Positions 49,895 through 62,342 of a stretch of DNA of 64,000 nucleotides are shown piece after piece; positions within the stretch are counted from its first letter, which is position 1; each line of letters opens with the position of its first letter. Source of the stretch: Paramecium tetraurelia (lineage: Eukaryota > Ciliophora > Oligohymenophorea > Peniculida > Parameciidae). Where the stretch lies: positions 125,328 to 189,327 of the forward strand of contig NW_001799634.1 in the NCBI RefSeq assembly GCF_000165425.1. The letters are read 5' to 3'. The notes under the pieces were generated by a model. It was not told where the DNA came from, did not search any database, and saw nothing but the letters and a program-made list of their open reading frames with translations. The translations under genes were made by a program, and so were the position numbers.

Positions 49895-52100
49895 ATGAAT
49901 AGAAGAAAAACAGTCTCAAAGGAAGCTGTAATAGATGTTGAGGATCAAATCAACTAGAAAGAATAGATGTTTGCAGTATTGGTTTTTATGTTATGATCAG
50001 CCTGTCATCTAAGTATACAGAGATAATCTCAATCTAACTGATATATAAGTAGATTCCATTACTAGTATCATGTAAAATATAGAGATCTTTAAAACTTGGT
50101 GTCCAGAATCAAGTACATTGTTTGAGTTCACTCGTTTAATTTGTTAAAATCTATAGTATGAAAGGATTCAAAAAGAGAATGCAGTATTTCATATAGGTTT
50201 ATATTTACCACTATTTCAAGGTGAACAAGGAGACAAATTCTATATAATCCTCACTGGGAGAGCAGGTGTATACATTCGTAGATAGCAACAATAAATAGAA
50301 GCTGAAGAAAGTGCTATGCTTCCAAAAATCGAAAAAATTCTTGAAAGACTGCAAATTAAAACAATCGATGAAATTGAATAAGATCAAAAATTGTCCTTTT
50401 ATGAAAAACTTATCAAAAAACAATCTAAACCAGTAAAGCAAATAGAAGCAGAACTGTTATTGTTATATGTTGGTAATTTTGATATGTATTTTACTATTAA
50501 TGGAATATGTAAATTCTAGTAATTGTCACAAGTACATTCTGGTCTCTATTTTGGAGACATGGCTTTGACAACTGATAAACCTAGAGCAGCTAGCATTATT
50601 GCTGTAACTGATGTCTAAGCTTTATCGCTTAATAAAGCCAATTTCAAAGTATAAATTTGTATCTTAAATATTTAAAGAAAATCTTTGAGAAGTAGATTAA
50701 AACACAATAAGAAAAAATCGATTATTTTCTTAAAATGTTTCCAACTATGACTAAATTCAAAATGAGTAAACTGATTATGTATTTCACTTAATACAAATAT
50801 CCAGTCAATTATACAATCTGGAAATAAAATGATGTTGTCGATGGATTCTTCCTCTTAAAAGATGGAGAAATTCAACTTTAATAGACTGTTGATTTTAATC
50901 CACTTCTTAAATCTGAATAGAATCAAATTATTTTGTCTCCTAAAAAAGAGAAATCCAATCAGAAAGAACTCATTACAGTATTAAATTTTATTCAAAATAT
51001 AGATAGCTCATCTTACAGGTGGATGTTTTGTTGGCGAAACTGATATTTATTTGTAAAACGAAAGAAGAGATTACGCTGTCAAAACTATTACCCAGTGCAA
51101 TGTATTTGTTTTGTAATTAGATAATTATGCAATTGTCAAAAAATCCTTTCCTGAATTTATTATACCTCTCTAATCTCTTCAACAAAAAAACATAGCCTTA
51201 TATCGAAAAAGATTAGACGAAATTGTTTAAACTAAAATATCTAATACTAATCTTAATAAAAAAGAGGAAGTCAAAAATATTGAAAGAAGATATATCAATG
51301 AAATTGAAGTCAAATAAAAAACATAAAACTCAGTCTAAGAACAATCCTCCCCTATTCTCAGGTCCACCTTATAACCAAAAATGACTAAATAATAAATGGT
51401 TGAATAAAATTTGTCAATTGCAGATTAACATACAAAATCTGATATAGCAACTGGTAAAAATGAAGAATTCAATATGCTCAAAATGGCTGGAGAAAACTTC
51501 TAAAAATGTTTGATTATCAGAGTTGAAAAATAATTTGAATAATTTTAGCCTGCAAAACCCAAGTAATTATTTTAATTTATGTTAAGGAGTAAGACTCCTT
51601 ATTTTAGTAAACATCAAAAAGACATTAAAGATCTACTTGAATAAATTAGAAGACATCAATTACCTTAAGTTTAATAAAAAGAACCAATTGTATTTAATTA
51701 ACAACAAGAAGAAGATTTACAAAACAATAATCTGCCATTCCTAACCATGACCAAACAATAACTAAGAATTATTAATCCTTTAATTTAATAAAAAGTGGAA
51801 ATACTCAAATAATGTCTAAGTCGCCAATCTCATACATCTATTTCGAAATCTAAATCTTTATGTTAAACAACAGATCAATTTTATAAAGCTAAAGCATAAC
51901 AAGGATTTATACTCACTGATACTATCTTTCCTTACAAACCAGTGCATAGTACTAAAAATAGCAATAATTAACATTATAGTAATTTTAAAGTTTTCTAGAG
52001 AAATAAGACAACACAATAAAGTCAAATATAAAAAAGATCATGTCAAGACATTACAGACACTAATTTTTTTAGTTCTTAGCCTACAGTCTAATTCACATGA
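49895..52100 (+). CDS. Cyclic-nucleotide-binding-domain protein
   Basis: The ATG at 49895 starts MNRRKTVSKEAVIDVEDQIN. Introns of 25 nt (ends CAG), 24 nt (ends AAG) and 29 nt (ends AAG) are evident. The first cNMP fold is split: GEQGDKFYIILTGRAGVYIR, a Lys/Glu-rich insertion, then a phosphate-binding cassette YFGDMALTTDKPRAASII. That cassette keeps the Gly, Glu-like acid and Arg-Ala-Ala expected for ligand binding. A second, degenerate fold follows (CFVGETDIYL, VFVLQLDNY). The C-terminal third is Gln/Lys/Ser-rich, ending SQPTVQFT with TGA at 52098-52100. It has no kinase or channel domain. It is distantly related to the gene at 34469; here ligand binding is plausible, there it is doubtful. 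Confidence 0.8.
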
Positions 52101-52425
52101 TCTCCATTTATATTTTAATAAATTAATCAAACGAATTGATAAATTACAATATTCTTAATTAAGCTAATTCAATCTTCATCAAGAATTCTTACTTATTTCA
52201 TTTGGACGCTTAAAAATATGGATTGTTCATAGGTAAAAGATATTAAAATTTAAGAAATCTTCTATATATGTATATATAAACTATTTATCATTACATCTAA
52301 AATTTTGAATTATTTATATCAACGCAATTCAAATAGGGTGATCTTTCTATTCTTTATTGTTTTTCTAATATAAATTACAAGAATTGGATAAATTAATTTG
52401 TTATATATTATAAATAAAAATTGAA
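52101..52425. other. Intergenic, nothing recognised
   Basis: A 325-nt AT-rich convergent spacer with no recognisable feature. Confidence 0.5.
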
Positions 52426-52882
52426 TCAATATTTGTAATAACTAGTATTATATGGCTGACTATGTTAAATGCATTAAATTTACTAATATTTGGATACGTA
52501 TTATTGTTAAGTTGTTGTTCTACTAAATGGTATAACCTATGGTTCAGGTATTAAAGGAGGGGGAGTAAATGATGGTGGGAGCATGTATGCGAGGATGTGA
52601 TGCTCAGCTGATCTTAATTCTAATAAGAAATCATCTGCATGTAAAAATGAATGGGACACAAAAGCACCAACTTCATACATTATTATTGAGAAGCAACGTC
52701 CTATTATTTTAGATTAATAATATACCATATTTTTCCTCAAGGTTGTGTCTGATATAATCTGTTTTATGAGCATAGTGTTCTTGATGTAAGGATTTGGTAT
52801 AAAAGTCTATAATATCAAATTTCATTTCATTGCTAATTGAATATCCTTGCTTTACACATTCTATTTTCAATTTTTAGATCAT
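52426..52882 (-). CDS. Divergent LC8-like dynein light chain with extra C-terminal tail
   Basis: The ATG at 52882 starts MIQKLKIECVKQGYSISNEM. A 25-nt intron (GTATATT...ATAATAG) after EEKYG leads to RCFSIIMYEVGAFVSHSFLH. The order of parts follows the dynein light chain family: an amphipathic helix, YIRHNLEEKYG (like IKxxFDxxYG), then a strand with VGAFVSHS (like FGSYVTHE). Instead of ending there it continues through AEHHILAYMLPPSFTPPPLI to a Gln/Tyr-rich tail of about 40 residues, with TGA at 52426-52428. It shares a 34-nt divergent spacer with the ATPAF1 gene. The family is supported by alignment in my reading; dynein association is inferred. Confidence 0.7.
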
Positions 52883-52916
52883 AGTGCTGTTAATTATTTA
52901 AAAATAAATTAAATTA
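52883..52916. promoter_or_regulatory. 34-nt divergent start-to-start spacer
   Basis: Only 34 nt separate the two divergent start codons (52882 minus, 52917 plus). Both 5' UTRs and core promoters must lie in this stretch or overlap the coding sequences. Confidence 0.6.
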
Positions 52917-53507
52917 TGTTAAATATATTCTTAAATAAATATCAGTTTGCATTTACTTATCCATGTCCTAGGAAATTGAGAGAAATTGTTAAAATGTCTT
53001 TGTTTGAAAGGGAATCAAAAGATTAAGTTATTTCGTTGTGGATGGAGTACCACAAAGAAAAATAAAATAATGTTGCTTATGTTGTAAGCAAGGATGAATA
53101 CGAAATACTCAAGAGAAATACGAAGGAATCTCCATTGTTTTTATTGCCTATTAAAAGAAAAGGAGGACATTTCTAATTGATTGGATAATCATAAACTAAT
53201 AGTATAGTAAGGATAATTCATATTCTAGTTATTCACTTTTTTAGAAGAATATAAAAAATCTGGGTCCTTTTCCTCTCCTTATTTTATATTAACTATCTTT
53301 GAGGAGTTGCTAGCATAAAAACAAGTGGCATTGATAAGAGGAGATATCATGGATTATAAAATTGACAAAGATGAAGCTACATTCTTAACCAATCAATTTC
53401 TTAAATTTTATATGACCCCTGAACTTTATGAAAAGTATATCTATACACTTAATCACAAATAACAAGAATTCAATTATGATGATTTTAAGAATCATTTTTA
53501 AATATGA
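52917..53507 (+). CDS. F1-ATPase assembly chaperone, ATPAF1/Atp11-like
   Basis: The ATG at 52917 starts MLNIFLNKYQFAFTYPCPRK. This upstream start is preferred to the Met at MSLFERES because the frame through PRKLREIVKMSLFERES is family-like. It continues with VISLWMEYHKEK, SPLFLLPIKRKGGHFQLIGQ, then a 22-nt intron (GTAAGGA...TTCTAG), then FTFLEEYKKSGSFSSPYFIL, FEELLAQKQVALIRGDIMD, and ATFLTNQFLKFYMTPE, which are the conserved blocks of the ATP11 family. The TGA is at 53505-53507, for about 187 residues. ATP11 binds the free F1 beta subunit in the mitochondrial matrix. The N-terminus is short for a targeting peptide but has few acidic residues. Confidence 0.9.
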
Positions 53508-53556
53508 TTATTTATCAATATCAATGAATTATTTATAATATTATATATGTATTTTT

Positions 53557-56000
53557 TCACCATTTAAATGTTTAAAACTCTTCTTTTTATTGTGGAGATC
53601 CTTTAACAAAATTATCACCAAATCCAGCCCAATCACTTCCCCCAAACTCTTTATTAGCATCAAAATCAATTTAAACTTCATCTGCTTGTTTAATTCCTTA
53701 ATCAAACACAAAATTTTAGTCGAAATGTATTGATGGATTTTATTCTATGGAGTTTCTATTATCAAAATGAGCACCAAATCCATCATCAAATTAAATATCA
53801 AATACTTGATGTTTTTCATCTTGATTTTCAAATTAAATATTGATTTATTAATCTTCCTATTACTTAATTCCATGAAGATCTTCAGTATTTGTATTAGTAA
53901 ATCCTATATTATTTTCATCCTTATTATCAAATCCCAAAGTATCATCTAATTTAACTTCAACTTATTATTATGGGGGTAATTAAACTTAAATGTTTTCAGT
54001 GAATCCAAAATCTTCAACTTTTTATGATATAAATTACTACTATTCAAATTAATCAATTTATTATTTTTAGTCATTCTATTCTGTTTAGACTACCTATTTA
54101 ATTAAATCTTTTTGTTATTTATCATTATATAAAGAAAATACATCAATTTACTCTGTCTTATTCAAATCAGCTTGTTTATTTAAATCTTGGTAAAATTCTT
54201 ACTATTTTTTTGTTGATATATCAATTATATCTATTTTGTTGTCCATTACTTCAACAACCTGTTATTAATCCAATGATATTTAATTAGATTTACTCTTTTA
54301 TGATTATTAAACTTATGAGAATGCTCCATTTATTTCATGCGTCTCTATTGGCTAGTAAGGAGTGGAATCTTTTTGATATTATTTCACATTTTTAGATAAA
54401 GAAGTCAAAGCCTCAAAAATTGAACTCATTTAATCTCTTTATAATTTAAGTTCTTTAACAATTTCTTATTCTTATCTTTTTTTTCTTTCTTACTCAATTT
54501 CATAATTAGATCTTAAATCTCCAATTATTTAATTAGCGTAATCTGTAACTGCATTAATTGTATTAGTAGTCTATTTTGAGTATTCTTGCTTTAATTAAAT
54601 ATTCAATCCTAATTTTTAATTGATTTCTATGGCTTATTTACTTAAAGATTCTGTCAGTTTCTTTTTCTACTGTTCAACTTATTTAAGTTCTTCTTAAAAT
54701 AAATAATTTTCATCTGAAATCTTTTTTAATAGGGTCTTATATTATTCATTTGAAGTCTGTAGTGATTCCAATTAACTTTAACTTGAAATCAGGATCTTTT
54801 CATGAGATTCCTTGAATTCATTTAGCAGATCATTGGCTTCCTTGTAATTTTATTCTAACTATTGCTGTTACATTAACATTTGTTCTTGAAGCAAAACTTA
54901 TTTTTAAAAATCTACTGTCTTTATAGATTATTAAGTAATTGGCTATATTTAAACAGCAGTTTATTACTATTATTATGGAACATTTTACTATATACTTTAT
55001 TATGGTTGTGAATCGTTTTCATTCAACATTAAATCAAAAGACTTTTGTTGTTTTAAGATTGGTTATTAAGTTGATTTAGCTGGTATTTTGAATGATTGAG
55101 ATGTCACTAGTTAGGCTTATGGCTATTATTAGACAGGTTACTCAATAACAGGATTTGGAATTTCCATGTAATTGAAGGCACTATCTAATTAATATTTTAA
55201 GAGTAGATACATTTATCAATTGGAGACTTGGATTTATCAAAATTAGCTTCAAAGTCTATTAAATCATTTGATTTAGGCACAACAGCAGGTTAAGGATTAA
55301 TAGGTGGATTATTAACGTTAAGATTTTACGATATCACCATTTGTTAATTTAAGTATTCTTATAAGGAGTTTGGTAATTTTTATGGTATTGGTACACTCTA
55401 AGAGGCTAAAGATATTAGATGGGCGATAACAATATAGGAATGGGTTGTTATTCTTGGTTTTGTTTACAGGGTTGGATCAACTAGATTGATGATATTCTAT
55501 AATTAGAATTAAGTGATTGGAGTTTTCTTGAATAAATTGATTGCCATTTAAGTTGAGACCTAATAATTGTGTATATATTTACTGTGGAATTTGAATGATC
55601 CAATTATTATATATAATTCTGATATAACCTTTCTTATTCAGGTCTTAGTTTGTAAATTTCTTCTGTATCAGATTAGAATTATGGTAATGGACTTGGAATA
55701 CATCTTTAAATGGAATCATTCGAAACCTCAATATTATTTTGCGCAAAGCTGATGAGCTTAAGAGCTACATAGAATTCTTCCTTATTCAAAGTTTAATTAT
55801 TTGGTGAACTAATTAACCAAATCTTCTTGAGAATATCTATTGATAATCCTGACCTTTTAAAAAATGTGACTGCTTAAGCTCCTCCAATTTAGCCTGTATT
55901 CTAATAGCATAATTTATTCAGATACTGTAGCATCCACTGCTTAATACAAAGAAGCGTAATAACCTCTTTCTTTATTATCCAGTTTAACTCTGACACTCAT
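53557..56000 (-). CDS. EH-domain endocytic protein, Eps15-like
   Basis: The ATG at 56000 starts MSVRVKLDNKERGYYASLYQ. A 25-nt intron (GTATCTG...CTATTAG) after AVDAT restores an EH domain. It has NTGQIGGAQAVTFFKRSGLS (EF-hand-like loop), ILKKIWLISSP, and LNKEEFYVALKLISFAQNNI. The middle is Gln-rich and coiled-coil. The C-terminal region repeats FGDD/GFG and DF motifs (FDDGFGAHFDN, DFDANKEFGGSDWAGFGD), ending TFKW with TGA at 53557-53559. EH, coiled coil and DF-rich tail together are the plan of Eps15/Pan1-like scaffolds at clathrin-coated pits. Not all introns were mapped. Confidence 0.82.
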
Positions 56001-56033
56001 TTATTATTATAATTTAATTTAATTAATTAAGAA

Positions 56034-56105
56034 TCCGCGTTAGTATAGTGGTTAGTATTCAAGCCTGTCACGTTTGAGGCCCGGGTTCAATTCCCGGACG
56101 CGGAG
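56034..56105 (+). tRNA. tRNA-Asp (GTC)
   Basis: A full cloverleaf fits. The acceptor TCCGCGT pairs with ACGCGGA, with G at the discriminator position. The D arm lies around TAGTGGTTAGTA. Anticodon stem CAAGC/GTTTG frames loop CTGTCAC with anticodon GTC. The T arm is CCGGG-TTCAATT-CCCGG. There is no intron. The gene starts only 34 nt upstream of the divergent EH-domain gene. Confidence 0.95.
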
Positions 56106-56106
56106 C

Positions 56107-56114
56107 TTTTTTTT
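56107..56114 (+). terminator. RNA polymerase III terminator (T8)
   Basis: A run of eight T directly after the tRNA 3' end, as expected for Pol III termination. Confidence 0.85.
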
Positions 56115-56527
56115 AATTTTATTATTTATATGAAAAAAAATTTATATTCATTCAAAAAGTATAAATTTCGAGATTCTATAAATAACTATTTTCTATATCA
56201 TTATGGATATAAAATTATAAAGTTAATAGTAGATTTTTATTATCTTTTGGCTATGTAAATGATATGAATTTCGAGCCATTATAGGATTATATTTAACATA
56301 ATATATGTTTTCTTAACTCTAACTAAATTTTAATATTAAATAAAATTTTGAATACTCTTAAAGATAGGTAAATATTAACATATCAAACGGATTCTAATGT
56401 TAATATTACCATATGAAAACACTAGCTTTTAATTAACATTGAAAACTTATTATAACCATATAATTGGATTAACAAAATATATAACTATTCATTCATAAAT
56501 AATAAATATGAAATTATCAATAATATT
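56115..56527. other. Intergenic, nothing recognised
   Basis: About 410 nt of AT-rich DNA between the tRNA and the end of the next minus-strand gene. No frame or motif stands out. Confidence 0.5.
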
Positions 56528-57616
56528 TCATGAGGATTTAGCTGCGTTAATTTTATTTCTCCAAGCTTACACGTTACACATGTGCCATAATGAATCATTC
56601 ATTTCAGCTCCTGAGAAGTTCTAATACATCTTATATGTATCCAATGGCAAGATCTCTGGTTCAAAGAAGAAAGCGAATGAAATCAAGGTAGACATAAGAG
56701 CAAAGACTACAACGGGTATAATTTTTCTGTGTTTGAATCGTCCTCTATTAAAAATATAAGGGGAATAATACTTTTCAACTTAAGATTAATAGATGCAATC
56801 AACTGCTCTGCCAAATAGGTACACTCTGACTAAGTATTTAACATTATCCTCTTGAGTCATGAAGCTTAATCCTCCAGCAATGAATCCAGACAAGAGAGCA
56901 TTGATTCCATCCTCTTTCTATCTTATCGTTCTTAATGAACATTAAATCCCTTTGAGTAACAATGTTTACAATCCCATAAACAATCCTAATTGGAAATTAG
57001 TTCTTAACATTAATGAATTTATACTTATTTAGTAGAATTTTGAATGCATTTAATAATTTCTTATCTGATTACATCACCTTCTTCAAGCTTAATAATAGCA
57101 TCAATCCATTCAAACACAATTTTGCAATAAATGCCTTAATGAATGCTTCACTTGCACCTTGGAAAGTATTTCTAATGCAGGAATGCTTATGTTAGCAATG
57201 CTCGGTTTTAAAGATCAATATTTTTGATACGAGCTCTAAAACCTTCTTATTATTCATTAATTTAATTTATTGGTTTATATGGGAAGTAAATATAATAATT
57301 AACCTATCCAGATTTTTGTTAGGGAGATAAACAACATGATTTAAATTACCAAGAAAACACAAATGTTTATGAGGCTACCATCAATTCGTCCACTATTACC
57401 ATCATACATGGAAACATCCACTTGAATAACCTAAGAGGAATATGTAAATGACTGAATCCTATCATAGTTAATGCATAAATCGATCCTAATTCTTTTTCAT
57501 TAATGCAATTGCCAGAAATGCAACGAGAATTCCGTAATCTATAGTAAATACTTAGTAAACCATAAAATACCAATTATCTAAAGATTGCCACCAGGAACCT
57601 GCAAATTTGAATTCAT
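56528..57616 (-). CDS. TMEM135-like multi-pass membrane protein
   Basis: The 3' half is well resolved. It reads KTEHCQHKHSCIRNTFQGAS (Cys-x-H...C like the TMEM135 centre), then a 22-nt intron (GTATAAA...GTTAAG), then KTNFQLGLFMGLQTLLLKGI, RQKEDGINALLSGFIAGGLS and YLVRVYLFGRAVD. It ends NAAKSS with TGA at 56528-56530. These match the C-terminal half of human TMEM135 in order. Upstream, fragments GSWWQSLDNWYFMVYQVFTI, LVAFLAIALMKKN and GSLINICVFLVIQIMLFISL fit the N-terminal half. They lie in two frames whose joins I could not settle, and a TGA/ATG overlap at about 57255 probably hides an intron. The start at 57616 is provisional. TMEM135 acts in peroxisome/mitochondrial membrane lipid handling. 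Confidence 0.7.
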
Positions 57617-57715
57617 AATTAATCTCAAGATTAATTATTAAGATATTAGTAAGGAACTCATTGAGGCATATGAACAAGGGTACTTTTTTAATATAATCAA
57701 ATTAGATTTGAACTT

Positions 57716-58102
57716 ATGTTTCAACATGAATTAGAAAATGTTGGATATACAGAAGGCAAGGATAAATTCAAAGATAAATCTGAATAATTGCACAATTCAG
57801 AATGCATAATTGAAGCAATCTTCAATCGAATTAATTAAAATATAATGATAAAAAATTTTCAAATTTTCAGCAATGATATGTAGATCTGCTAATAATACAA
57901 AAATGATATAAAAAAGCAATAACACAAATACTTGTCAAAATAGAATTTTCAAAGATGTTCAACATTGGAATAACTTAATGCATCATATAGTGAAAAAATT
58001 CTTATAGCGAATTCTTGTGATCAATTAGATGCAATCAATAAAAACTAAATAAAGTAATAACTCAAAAGGTGTTTTCCTTATGCATAATAAGATGTTATAT
58101 GA
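57716..58102 (+). CDS. Hypothetical protein
   Basis: The frame from Met at 57716 reads MFQHELENVGYTEGKDKFKD and KSEQLHNSECIIEAIFNRIN. It continues as a Gln/Lys-rich helix to RCFPYAQQDVI, with TGA at 58100-58102. A 26-nt intron (GTACTTT...AAATTAG) just upstream would add an exon DISKELIEAYEQG, for which I find no start codon. EAYEQGFELMFQHE...GYTEGK is faintly like the repeated Gly pattern of Yae1-type proteins, but this is weak. Confidence 0.5.
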
Positions 58103-58149
58103 ATTTCTATATTTCTTTATTATTTTGATATAAGAGAATAATTAAATAT

Positions 58150-60498
<2,349 letters not shown>

Positions 60499-60573
60499 CT
60501 TTATTTTATAATTAAAATATTTTTCATATTTTAAAATCACGCATAGGCATCAGAGAAAGAGTGAAAATCAGAA

Positions 60574-60929
60574 ATGGAGATTTAATAAAATAAAAATATC
60601 ATGTAGTGTTGGGGATACATTGATCCTTAGGATAATGAATTATTCTGTATTATTGGTCATCTTGTGAAAATTGTGAATTTTTAATAAGAGAAGCATATAT
60701 TCTTGAATAAATGGAAAGAATTGAACATAGAGAAATCATAACTTTTTAGATTTGAATGTTTTGAGTTAATTCTTAACTGCAGATAAAAATGCTTGAAGAG
60801 TAAATTATTGAACACAAAACGATATAAGATTAATGAATGGACAAGATCTAAAGTTTAGGTTTTTTATGCCATAGCAAGTACTAATAATTATTTTATAATC
60901 TAATAATAATAATATGTATTTTGTATTCT
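60574..60929 (+). CDS. Hypothetical protein, 3' end unresolved
   Basis: The ATG at 60574 opens a coding-looking frame: MEIQQNKNIMQCWGYIDPQD, FCIIGHLVKIVNFQQEKHIF, CFELILNCRQKCLKSKLL. The frame runs on without TGA into the antisense of the LC8 gene (to about 61111), so the true stop must be reached through an intron that I cannot place. The given end is where the LC8 gene begins. The family is not recognised. Confidence 0.45.
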
Positions 60930-61258
60930 TCAACCCATTTTATAAAGTAAAATTGCCATTTATCCTTCATAAAAGAACATATATCTTTTACTCTCGTAAG
61001 ATGCGTAAGAGTTAAAATGTTTTCCTTAAATATTGATAAATCATATTTGTACCAACAACACAATGCCAATTAGGACCATATTTTTCATCAAAGAATTTTT
61101 TAATGTAATTTGAGATCTACGATTCTATTTTAAAATGTTCGACTGCATATTTTGCCTATTAATATTAAATAATCGTATTAAACTTGGGTTCTTGCATCGT
61201 TAATCATATCAGATTATTCAGGCATATCTATAATCTAATCTAAATTCTCGTCAGCCAT
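60930..61258 (-). CDS. Dynein light chain LC8 (DYNLL)
   Basis: The ATG at 61258 starts MADENLDQIIDMPEQSDMIN. Two introns, each 28 nt (GTTTAAT...TTAATAG and GTACAAA...ATTTAAG), give [20 protein letters not shown], then [20 protein letters not shown] and [20 protein letters not shown], ending LYKMG with TGA at 60930-60932. It follows canonical LC8 throughout (IxxYIKKxFDxxYGPxWHCxVGxxFxSYxxxExxxFxYFYxGQxAxLLxK). It is about 90 residues. LC8 is a homodimeric hub in axonemal and cytoplasmic dynein and in radial spokes. The first intron starts GTT rather than the usual GTA. Confidence 0.93.
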
Positions 61259-61531
61259 CTGAAACTGAAATTAATATATTATTTTAAATATAATAATAGA
61301 TCCCTGAGCAAATATAAATACAAAAATTTGTAATTTTGATTAAAAATTATCAATCGATAAACATATGATGCTATAATCTTGTTGTTGTTGTTCCTATTTA
61401 AAGAAAAAATCAACGAAAATCAATATAAAAATTAATTCCGATATTGTCCTCTACTCTTGATTCATGGTTATTAAAAGATAGTCATTTTTAAATATTTAGA
61501 CAATTCAAATTGCAAAATTCATTAAGATGTT

Positions 61532-61787
61532 TCATTTATTATTAAACTAAAAGATGTCAAGCTAGTCAAATTATTCATTAATAATTTATTTTAGTTGTAA
61601 ATCAAAAACGTGTTTATACATACTGAATTGTTTTTCAATAGGCCATTTTGAATCATCAATTAGGTTTTTTTATTTCTTTAAGTGAAATGATGTTTTACAT
61701 AAAATTCAAACTTGTTTCTTAATTAACTATTCCTTCAAATAATTCTTTGAGAAATGTTTTTTCCATGACATTATAATACAAAGACAT
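61532..61787 (-). CDS. Small hypothetical protein
   Basis: The Met at 61787 reads MSLYYNVMEKTFLKELFEGI and VNQETSLNF. A 23-nt candidate intron (GTAAAAC...TTAAAG) follows, then a second stretch DDSKWPIEKQFSMYKHVFDL, QIINEQFDQLDIFQFNNK, with TGA at 61532-61534. With that intron the phase is off by one, so the exact join is unresolved. The frame is also open upstream (EFVIKTVIESLE), so the start may lie earlier. It has no recognised domain. Confidence 0.45.
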
Positions 61788-61875
61788 TTCTAAACTTTCT
61801 ATGACTGTTTTGATAACAAATTCTAGATATATATATTTTATTATATTTTTATTTTATTTTTATATCTTGATTCTT

Positions 61876-62298
61876 TCAATCATCATCTCCTCCTTCATCT
61901 CCTCCTTCTTCTAAGTCACCATATGTCTTCTATTCAAATTTAGGATCATGATAATCTTGCCAATCGAATCTTGGTTTAGTGTATAAACAACTAAAAAGCC
62001 AACATCCTGTTAAAAATAAACCACATCTTGTAAACATAGCTACATTAATTTGATATTTCTTACTTCTAGTCCAATAATCATTAAAGTCTCTGTGAGATTT
62101 ACTCAACACATATCCCCATTTATTTGGATTTTATTCTACAATACCTTCCCTGAGCATCCAAGAAGCTGTTTCATAGCTTATTGCTATATTTTTCACTTTA
62201 TATTAGAATTCTCCTGGCTTCTCAAATAATCCCTCTTTGAATGCTGCAGGCATTGAAGATCGTTGCCCTGCTTTCTAAAATATTTTCCACAAAGCCAT
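61876..62298 (-). CDS. Single-pass membrane protein, possibly mitochondrial
   Basis: An intron-free frame of 140 codons runs from ATG 62298 to TGA 61876-61878, starting MALWKIFQKAGQRSSMPAAF. The N-terminus is basic and lacks acidic residues over the first 20 positions, compatible with a mitochondrial presequence. The middle has NKWGYVLSKSHRDFNDYWTR. A single hydrophobic segment (VAMFTRCGLFLTGCWLFSCL) lies near residue 100, and the tail is strongly acidic. This layout is common among small accessory subunits of ciliate respiratory complexes, but I do not recognise a named family. Confidence 0.7.
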
Positions 62299-62342
62299 TA
62301 TTTATTTAAAATAATAATAATATTGAATATTATTCTTTAAGT

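Noticed and set aside
55567-55752. Plus-strand ORF containing KWNHSKPQYYF
   Set aside because: It lies antisense within the EH-domain gene, whose frame and domain signature are clear.
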